Source: CAYJOG01 sp964371695 [NCBI: uncultured bacterium] | Lineage (GTDB): Bacteria > CAYJOG01 | Reading direction: 5' to 3' | Assembly (NCBI GenBank): GCA_964371695.1 | Contig: CAYJOG010000036.1 | Span: 1-12,639 of the forward strand | Length of the DNA: 12,639 nt | Part shown: piece by piece, positions 8,010 to 12,639 of the stretch | Layout: the number at the start of each line of letters is the position of its first letter | Position numbering within the stretch: the stretch's first letter is position 1 | Notes under the pieces: model-generated | Told to the model about the DNA's origin: nothing | The model's database searches: none | The model's input: only the letters and a program-made list of their open reading frames with translations | Position numbers and translations under genes: made by a program

Positions 8010-8947
8010 CAATACTCCTGTGATCTGGTTTTGGCCTGTTTTTCGAGGGCCTTGATGAGTGACTGAATTTCGGCGACCTGTTTTTGCAGCAGGTTGTCCT
8101 GGGGGTTGGTCTTGAGCCTTTTCGACATGATTGTACTTAAATGACGCAAAAGCGCCGCTGCCTTTTGTGGTTGTTTTTCTTCATCGGCAAACAGGCGCGC
8201 CCGCAGATAGAGCGCCTGCTCAAAATCACCGTCCCGCGCCAGGGCCGCGTCCAGCGCCACGGCGGCGGCTTCTTTTTCGCCACTCGCAAGCAGCACCATG
8301 CCCAGACCCCAAAAAGCCTCGGGGTTTTCGGAGTCCAGACGTGAGGCGGCCATGTAGGCGTCTTTGGCCCCCACCGCGTCGCCCAGTTCCAGCAGGGATC
8401 GCCCCAGCAGCAATTGGCCCTGCAAGTCGCCGGGTTCTTTTTTCAGACGATTCTTCAGGCGGTCCACCATGGCCCGCACCTGGGGGGGCACACCGGCGCG
8501 CTCCTGAGCGGCCTGCTGCTGCATTTCTTTCAGTACCTGAGAAAGTTCCCGGCGGGCGGTTTTCTGCTCACGGTCAAACCGGGCCTGCTGCATCCGGGCC
8601 GCCCCCAGACTCACCAGGGCGCACACCAAAAGCAGCCCCATCACCGGGCGAGAACCAACACCACTTTTTTCGGCTGCGGCCGCTTCAGTCTCCGGCTCTA
8701 CCAACCGCTGGGGCAGTTCCTTCAGCACAGCCTCCCGCGCCTGGGCGAACTCCTCGTCATTCAGCTTGCCCGTGGCGTGGTCCAGTTGCAGTTCCTGAAT
8801 GGTGCTGAGCACGTCGGGGGGCAAGTTGGTCTCCTCACCCGGCCCTGTTTTGTCTGGGGCCGGTGAGGAAGCCCCCCCCAGAGACCACAACAACACGCCC
8901 CCGGCAAAACACACCAGCGCCAGTGTCACGCTCCACCAGAGGGTCAT
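8009..8947 (-). CDS. ccmI: Cytochrome c maturation protein CcmI (TPR apocytochrome chaperone)
   Basis: CcmI binds apocytochrome c in the periplasm and hands it to the CcmF/CcmH ligation complex. The 312-residue product has the family layout: a membrane segment at about residues 4-24, a loop with LQLDHATGKLNDEEFAQAR (about 53-71), a second membrane segment at about 101-117, and a periplasmic part with the CcmI-type TPR start MVDRLKNRLKKEPGD..LLGRSLLELGD and further repeats. The ATG at 8947 is chosen over an upstream in-frame start at 9130 because the upstream part would lie wholly within ccmH, GGAGG sits 7 nt before the ATG, and the hydrophobic N-terminus begins there. It overlaps ccmH as ATGA. 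The C-terminus, rich in Lys and Gln, is TPR only, without an extra domain. Confidence 0.9.
   Translation of the reverse strand: MTLWWSVTLALVCFAGGVLLWSLGGASSPAPDKTGPGEETNLPPDVLSTIQELQLDHATGKLNDEEFAQAREAVLKELPQRLVEPETEAAAAEKSGVGSRPVMGLLLVCALVSLGAARMQQARFDREQKTARRELSQVLKEMQQQAAQERAGVPPQVRAMVDRLKNRLKKEPGDLQGQLLLGRSLLELGDAVGAKDAYMAASRLDSENPEAFWGLGMVLLASGEKEAAAVALDAALARDGDFEQALYLRARLFADEEKQPQKAAALLRHLSTIMSKRLKTNPQDNLLQKQVAEIQSLIKALEKQAKTRSQEY
8015..8019 (-). promoter_or_regulatory. Shine-Dalgarno of the TPR lipoprotein gene
   Basis: AGGAG on the minus strand lies 5 nt before the ATG at 8009 and inside the last codons of ccmI. It favours that ATG over the TTG at 8012. Confidence 0.7.
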
Positions 8948-9444
8948 GGTTTTTCCTCCAGAAGGCGGCGGGCTTCGTCCATCTGTTTCTGAAGAGGGCC
9001 GTCCACGGGCGGCGGGGTGCTTTCCGGGGATTGGGCCACCACTGCCGCCACCGCCAGCCTTTGTTTTTTGCGGAACTGGCTGAGCACCAGACCCGCCCCG
9101 CCCAGCAACATCACCAGCGGACCAAACCACAGGGGCCAGTTGGTGGGTTTGTTTTCAGGCTCCATCAACACAAACTCGCCATAACTGGCTACAAAAAACC
9201 GTTTGATTTCTGCGTCTGTTTTGCCCTCTGCCACCATGCGCCGCACCTGCCTGCGCATGGCCTTGGCCACCTGCGACTGGCTGTCGGCGATGGACTCGCT
9301 CTGGCACATCACGCAGCGCAGGCCATATTCCAGCCGCCGGGCGCGTTCATCCTGATGGTTGCTCAAGGCCGGATTTTTGGCCGCAAACGCCAGACCGCCC
9401 CACAGCATCGACAACATCAAAACCATGGCGAGCCAAAACCTCAC
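8944..9444 (-). CDS. ccmH: Cytochrome c maturation protein CcmH (thiol-disulfide protein)
   Basis: CcmH is a membrane-anchored periplasmic thiol protein that acts on the CXXCH cysteines of apocytochrome c with CcmG and works with CcmF in haem ligation. The 166-residue product has a signal peptide (hydrophobic to about residue 18, likely cleavage after AFA at 21), the hallmark LRCVMCQ with Cys44 and Cys47, the following helical bundle with KTDAEIKRFFVASYGEFVLM (75-94), and a membrane segment at about 103-123. I choose the GTG at 9444: it is preceded by AGGTGG at 4 nt spacing, begins a normal signal peptide, and gives the usual family length. The frame stays open to 9696, but that would add about 84 residues encoded by the repeat element upstream, which is unlike the family. 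It corresponds to the short (CcmL-type) form, with the TPR part on separate ccmI. Confidence 0.9.
   Translation of the reverse strand: MRFWLAMVLMLSMLWGGLAFAAKNPALSNHQDERARRLEYGLRCVMCQSESIADSQSQVAKAMRRQVRRMVAEGKTDAEIKRFFVASYGEFVLMEPENKPTNWPLWFGPLVMLLGGAGLVLSQFRKKQRLAVAAVVAQSPESTPPPVDGPLQKQMDEARRLLEEKP
8955..8959 (-). promoter_or_regulatory. Shine-Dalgarno of ccmI
   Basis: GGAGG on the minus strand lies 7 nt before the ATG at 8947, within the last codons of ccmH. It decides the ccmI start. Confidence 0.75.
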
Positions 9445-9448
9445 CGGC

Positions 9449-9454
9449 CCACCT
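9449..9454 (-). promoter_or_regulatory. Shine-Dalgarno of ccmH
   Basis: AGGTGG on the minus strand lies 4 nt before the GTG at 9444 and just outside the end of the inverted-repeat element at 9463. It supports the short ccmH start. Confidence 0.6.
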
Positions 9455-9462
9455 GACAACAC

Positions 9463-9496
9463 AGATTCCAATTCAAAAAAAACAGAATTGGAATCT
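9463..9496. repeat. Perfect 12-bp stem-loop, left end of the element
   Basis: Arms AGATTCCAATTC (9463-9474) and GAATTGGAATCT (9485-9496) are perfect complements around a 10-nt A-rich loop, which reads as U-rich in the ccm transcript. It ends 8 nt before the ccmH Shine-Dalgarno, so it could affect ccmH translation or mRNA processing. It is not a standard terminator, because the U run is in the loop and not after the stem. Confidence 0.75.
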
Positions 9497-9607
9497 TTTA
9501 ATTGGCCTTGCCATTCGTCGTGAATAGCTGCGGCCCGGCGCTGCGCAGGCAAAGCCAGCTTGCGCCGCAAACGCCTGCGGCCCTTTCCGGGCCTCGGCGT
9601 TTGAGTC

Positions 9608-9625
9608 GAATTCATCCATGAATTC
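9608..9625. repeat. Short palindrome GAATTCAT-CC-ATGAATTC
   Basis: Two perfect 8-nt arms (9608-9615 and 9618-9625) with a 2-nt centre lie next to the inner copy of the element's terminal repeat. It adds to the unusual density of palindromes in this gap. Confidence 0.65.
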
Positions 9626-9719
9626 ATACCAATTCTTTTCCTCTCTTTCGTTTTTTCCTCTTGGGCTGACAGCCCACACTGCACATGGTTTAACACTATC
9701 TCGGTTTAGAATTGGTATG
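9625..9719. repeat. 12-bp inverted repeat pair with 71-nt spacer, right part of the element
   Basis: CATACCAATTCT (9625-9636) and AGAATTGGTATG (9708-9719) are perfect reverse complements. The spacer holds a small hairpin GGGCT-GAC-AGCCC (9663-9675). The right arm lies inside the last codons of ccmG and encodes its residues His-Thr-Asn-Ser. Confidence 0.75.
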
Positions 9720-10253
9720 GCACATGGCCCCCTGTTTGTCCAGGTTGATGTCCATGGCCACCGACGGATAAGTGAGCGGCCCGGTGTATTTGCGGATCAC
9801 CAGACCTTTGGGGTTAATCAAAAAACTTTCTGGCGTGCCCACCACGCCATATTTCAGCGACACCAGGGCGTCTTCATCCACCAGCGTGGGAGACACCTTG
9901 CCTTCCTGTTTTTCGATGCGCAGGGCGTCAGCCGGTTTGTCCTGAAACAACACCCCCACCATTTGAAAATCCTTGACCGGCGGTTGGGTGGAAAGCCGCA
10001 GGAGATGGGGATGTTCCACCTTGCAGGTGGCGCACCAACTGGCCCAGAAGTTCACCAGTTTGTAACCCCTGGCCCTGGGGCGCAGGGTGGCTCTGGCGTC
10101 GGAAAGTCCCTTGCCCGAAAAAGCCGGTGCGGGTTTGCACAACAGGGGGCTGGGCACGGCGCGGGGGTCGCGGCCTCCGCTCATGCCCCAGATGAACACA
10201 TAAAGCAAGCCCGCCACCAGCAGACCCGCAGCACCGCGCAACGCCCATTTCAT
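9696..10253 (-). CDS. ccmG: Thiol:disulfide interchange protein CcmG (DsbE)
   Basis: CcmG is a membrane-tethered periplasmic thioredoxin-like protein that supplies reductant, usually from CcdA or DsbD, to keep apocytochrome c or CcmH thiols reduced. The 185-residue product has an N-terminal membrane anchor (about residues 8-23), a thioredoxin fold with VNFWASWCATCKVEHP (Cys74 and Cys77), and the cis-proline loop GVVGTPESFLI (Pro141). The active site reads WCATC; many CcmG proteins have WCPTC, so the Pro-to-Ala change is mild. The ATG is preceded by AAGGAGG at 7 nt. It starts 19 nt after the ccmF stop. The C-terminus is odd: the last codons (HTNSKPR and stop) lie in the inverted-repeat element, so the natural end was probably altered by its arrival. 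Confidence 0.93.
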   Translation of the reverse strand: MKWALRGAAGLLVAGLLYVFIWGMSGGRDPRAVPSPLLCKPAPAFSGKGLSDARATLRPRARGYKLVNFWASWCATCKVEHPHLLRLSTQPPVKDFQMVGVLFQDKPADALRIEKQEGKVSPTLVDEDALVSLKYGVVGTPESFLINPKGLVIRKYTGPLTYPSVAMDINLDKQGAMCHTNSKPR

Positions 10254-10260
10254 GGCCTTT

Positions 10261-10267
10261 CCTCCTT
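10261..10267 (-). promoter_or_regulatory. Shine-Dalgarno of ccmG
   Basis: AAGGAGG on the minus strand with a 7-nt spacer before the ATG at 10253, within the 19-nt ccmF-ccmG gap. It is the strongest ribosome binding site in the cluster. Confidence 0.8.
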
Positions 10268-10272
10268 GTGCA

Positions 10273-12282
10273 TCATGCCTTCACCACCAAGGGATCCACG
10301 GGTGGTTTTTCACGGTGGGCCAGACTGAGCAGCGCCCCCAGAATCACCACCACCGCCCCCCGGCCGTCTTCGTCCACCTCGGCCAGCACGGAATAAAGGT
10401 CTTCGCGCAACGTGGACACAATGCTGGCTTCGGTGGTGGGCATCAGGCCTTCGCCATATTCGCGTTTCTGCGGAATCAGCCGGGCAAAGGGCGCGCCGTG
10501 GCGATAAACGTCCAGCGTGGCCTGGGTGGCGGTGTAATTGGGGCCCTTCACGGGTTTCAACCCCTTGAACACCACGTGATAACCGTGGGTGAAAAAATGG
10601 TCGCCGGAGCGCAGGTGATAATCCGCCTCGGTCTTGAGCGACACACTGGCCACGATGGCCAGGGCATAAAACAGAATGCCCAGGTGAATGATGAGACCGC
10701 CGTATTTTCGCCGGTTGGCGCCCGTGCGACGGTTCAGCACCGCCACCGACAAGCGGCCTTTTTGCCGCGCCGCCCACACAAACTCCTGACCCACCCCACC
10801 CAGGCAAAAAGCGATGGCAAACCCGGCCAGCGCGCCGCCCGGCGAGGGGCCCAAACCCACCACGGCCACCACCACACCCACCACCCCAACCAGCAGCGGC
10901 CAAAAAAAGTTGCGGCGGAAATAACCAGCCGTCATGCGCCGCCAGGGCAGCAGCGGCCCCGCGCCCATCAACACCAGCAGCCCCGCAAAAAGCGGCCCCA
11001 ACACCTTGTTGAAATAAGGCGGCCCCACGCTGATTTTGAGATTGGGGTTGATGGACTCCAACACCAGCGGATAGATGGTGCCGCCAAACACCGCCGCCGT
11101 GGCCACCACCATGAGCATGTTGTTGAACAGAATCGCCCCTTCACGACTCAGGGCGTTTTCCAGCTCCGTGGCGGTGTCGCGCAGGGCGGCGCTCTTGAGG
11201 TTGAGCAACAAAAAACTCAGCGCCATGACCACCGTGAGGAACCCCAGCAGATAAACTCCCCGCTGCGGGTCCGCCGCAAAGGAATGTACGCTGGTGAGTA
11301 CGCCGCTGCGTACCAAAAAGGTGCCGAACAGGCAGCCGCCATAGGTCAGGATGCACAGCCCCAGCGTCCACATCTGAAACGTGCGGCGCTTTTGCTGCAC
11401 CATCATGCTGTGCAGAAAAGCCGTGCCCAGCAGCCAGGGCAAAAAGCTGGCGTTCTCCACAGGGTCCCACCCCCACCAGCCGCCCCAGCCCAGCTCGCGA
11501 TAGGCCCAGAAAGCCCCCAGGGTGATGCCCGTGGTGAGAAACAACCACGCCAGCAGCGCCCAGCGGCGCACGGTGAACAACCACAACCCGTCCATACGCC
11601 CACTCAGCAACCCCGCCATGGCAAAAGAAAACGGCACCGTGAACCCCACATAACCCAGGTAAAGCATGGGGGGGTGAATGACCATGCCGGGGTCCTGCAA
11701 CAACGGGTTGAGGTTGCTGCCCTCTGAGACAAACACGTTGGCCAGATTTTTAAGCCCCACCGCCATGTCTCGCACCGCCATCTGGTTCAGCCCCACCGCG
11801 CCATCGCCCGGAAAGATCGGGTCAAACGGATTGGAGAAAAAAATCAGAAGCCCCATGAAAAACGCCAGCAGCCCCAACTGAATGCCCACCACCAGAGCGA
11901 TCTCCGCCGCGTGCCGCCGCCGGTTGAGCCAGGTGCTGAGCGCCGCAAACACACTCAGCAGCCACGCCCACAACAGGAGCGAACCTTCGTGGCCGCCCCA
12001 CAGCGCGGCGGCGGTATAAAACGGCGGCAGGGCTGAGTTGGAATGATCGAACACATAACGCAGGCTGAAATCCCTCGCAAAAAAAGCCGACTCCAGTGCC
12101 CCCATGGACAGGGTGAGGCAAAAAGCGCACAACAGGGCCACCGTCACGCTGAGCCTCCCCAGGCCCGTATCCCGGCGGACCAGAGAAAGCGCCGTCAAGC
12201 ACAGCCCCACCACACACAAACCCAGACACACCGACAGCGACGAACGCCCCAACTGGGCCACGAGTGGCGACCAGGCGCTCAC
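10273..12282 (-). CDS. ccmF: Cytochrome c haem lyase subunit CcmF
   Basis: CcmF is a polytopic inner-membrane protein that takes haem from holo-CcmE and, with CcmH and CcmI, joins it to apocytochrome c. The 669-residue product has the tryptophan-rich WWD motif GWGGWWGWDPVENASF (about residues 265-280). It also has the four conserved histidines: His203 in MVIHPPMLYLGYVG, His291 in AFLHSMM, His333 in TSVHSFAADPQRG and His533 in GLIIHLGILF. NPLLQDPG precedes the first of them. I choose the GTG at 12282, which overlaps the gltX stop as GTGA like the other junctions; GTG at 12288 is an alternative adding two residues, and neither has a strong Shine-Dalgarno. Two oddities are seen: about 24 extra residues between FSNPF and NPLLQDPG, and an apparent loss of about 15-20 residues at the last membrane segment (DEDGRGAVVVILGALLSLAHRE). 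Confidence 0.95.
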   Translation of the reverse strand: MSAWSPLVAQLGRSSLSVCLGLCVVGLCLTALSLVRRDTGLGRLSVTVALLCAFCLTLSMGALESAFFARDFSLRYVFDHSNSALPPFYTAAALWGGHEGSLLLWAWLLSVFAALSTWLNRRRHAAEIALVVGIQLGLLAFFMGLLIFFSNPFDPIFPGDGAVGLNQMAVRDMAVGLKNLANVFVSEGSNLNPLLQDPGMVIHPPMLYLGYVGFTVPFSFAMAGLLSGRMDGLWLFTVRRWALLAWLFLTTGITLGAFWAYRELGWGGWWGWDPVENASFLPWLLGTAFLHSMMVQQKRRTFQMWTLGLCILTYGGCLFGTFLVRSGVLTSVHSFAADPQRGVYLLGFLTVVMALSFLLLNLKSAALRDTATELENALSREGAILFNNMLMVVATAAVFGGTIYPLVLESINPNLKISVGPPYFNKVLGPLFAGLLVLMGAGPLLPWRRMTAGYFRRNFFWPLLVGVVGVVVAVVGLGPSPGGALAGFAIAFCLGGVGQEFVWAARQKGRLSVAVLNRRTGANRRKYGGLIIHLGILFYALAIVASVSLKTEADYHLRSGDHFFTHGYHVVFKGLKPVKGPNYTATQATLDVYRHGAPFARLIPQKREYGEGLMPTTEASIVSTLREDLYSVLAEVDEDGRGAVVVILGALLSLAHREKPPVDPLVVKA

Positions 12283-12639
12283 ACCCACGACCCGGCTGTT
12301 GCAATCCTGTCCAGCACTGCCTGCCTGCCCACCAAGCGCAGGGTGAGAAACAGGGGTGGGCTTTCCAGCCGTCCTGTCACCGCTACCCGCAGCAACTGGA
12401 ACACCCGCTTGGGTTTTTCACCCGACTTCTCCACCATGTCCCGTAGGGCCTGCTCCACCGTCTGTTCATCGTTCAGGTCCAGATTTTCCAACACCCCGCG
12501 CAAGGCTTGCAAAATCGCCCCGGCCCCGTCCTTCTCCAGTTCCTTTTGGGCCTTCTGGTCCAGGTTTTCCTTGCTGGGAGATTCATAAAAATAACGGGCC
12601 AGATCGGGCAGTTCGGGCAACAGACGCACACGCTCCCAC
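12279..12639 (-). CDS. gltX: Glutamyl-tRNA synthetase, C-terminal part only
   Basis: GltX charges tRNA(Glu) with glutamate in the cytoplasm. Only the last 119 or so residues are here, and the gene continues beyond the right edge. What is visible is the anticodon-binding C-terminal domain: WERVRLLPELPDLARYFYE near the edge, then the signature GEKPKRVFQLLRVAVTGRLESPP followed by LRLVGRQAVLDRIATA, matching the K..Q.LR.A.TG...SP....L..LG....L.R pattern of class I glutamyl-tRNA synthetases. A GTG at 12629 is internal and is not the start. The catalytic HIGH and KMSKS regions are not visible. The stop overlaps the ccmF start, which suggests one transcript from gltX into the ccm genes. I cannot exclude a GltX paralogue of altered tRNA specificity from this fragment. 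Confidence 0.9.
   Translation of the reverse strand, partial: WERVRLLPELPDLARYFYESPSKENLDQKAQKELEKDGAGAILQALRGVLENLDLNDEQTVEQALRDMVEKSGEKPKRVFQLLRVAVTGRLESPPLFLTLRLVGRQAVLDRIATAGSWV

Larger units (their letters stand above)
9463..9719. mobile_element. Putative non-autonomous inverted-repeat element (MITE-like) between ccmG and ccmH
   Basis: The stretch is bounded by related inverted ends: ATTCCAATTC at 9465-9474 and GAATTGGTAT at 9709-9718, 9 of 10 bases alike after reverse complementing. Two further copies lie inside, GAATTGGAAT (9485-9494) and ATACCAATTC (9626-9635), so four copies alternate in orientation within about 255 nt. The core (about 9530-9595) is GC-rich and full of hairpins: GCGCA/TGCGC (9543/9561), GCCGCA/TGCGGC (9564/9576) and GGCCC/GGGCC (9579/9589). 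No transposase is encoded and I find no clear target-site duplication. Two minus-strand frames are open through it (a 68-residue frame at 9473-9679 and the ccmH frame), but neither product looks like a known protein. It is the only large gap among the ccm genes. Confidence 0.6.

Noticed and set aside
8948-9130. Upstream extension of ccmI to a start at 9130
   Set aside because: The extra residues are Gly/Pro-rich, lie inside ccmH in another frame, and precede a well-placed ATG with a Shine-Dalgarno and the normal membrane segment.
9463-9496. Intrinsic terminator between ccmG and ccmH
   Set aside because: The U run is in the loop, not after the stem, in the transcribed direction, and the downstream genes are tightly coupled parts of the same pathway.
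9445-9696. Upstream extension of ccmH to 9696
   Set aside because: The added residues are encoded by the inverted-repeat element and would bury the signal peptide; the GTG at 9444 with AGGTGG gives the usual length.
10252-11727. Plus-strand open frame of 491 residues
   Set aside because: It is antisense to ccmF and rich in His, Gln and Pro with no recognisable domain.

Overview
The window is GC-rich and densely coded, and looks like a piece of a proteobacterial chromosome. It has a system I cytochrome c maturation (Ccm) block that includes a CcmI-type subunit, a bacterial alpha-2-macroglobulin, and intergenic repeats built on CCCCTCACCC / CCTCTCCC..GGGAGAGG. I cannot place the organism more precisely from sequence alone.

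Left part (1-5284, + strand): the 3' part of one very long gene for a periplasmic alpha-2-macroglobulin-like protein. It enters the window already in frame, its N-terminus is missing, and its thioester motif CLEQ is intact.

Middle (5285-5864): a gene-free stretch between convergent genes. It holds four copies of a two-hairpin repeat. In each copy the flanks and the CCTCTCCC hairpin are kept, while the other hairpin has a different sequence but still pairs with itself. Two AT-rich hairpins that look like terminators lie between the copies.

Right part (5865-12639, all - strand, read right to left): a single apparent operon in the order gltX (C-terminal part only), ccmF, ccmG, ccmH, ccmI, a TPR lipoprotein and a family 2 glycosyltransferase. 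Most junctions overlap (GTGA, ATGA, TGATG) or are very short. The exception is ccmG-ccmH, where about 250 nt separate the genes. That gap holds a structured, inverted-repeat-bounded sequence that looks like a small non-autonomous mobile element, and its right end supplies the last codons of ccmG.

Function: CcmF (haem delivery and ligation), CcmG (thioredoxin-like reductant), CcmH (LRCxxCQ thiol protein) and CcmI (TPR apocytochrome chaperone) form the late half of the Ccm pathway, in which apocytochrome c is reduced, held and joined to haem in the periplasm. ccmABCDE is not in the window. The TPR lipoprotein is translationally coupled to ccmI and may be an extra periplasmic partner, but this is inference. 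The most notable points are the ccmG-ccmH element, the covarying repeat array, and an apparent deletion in the last membrane segment of CcmF.
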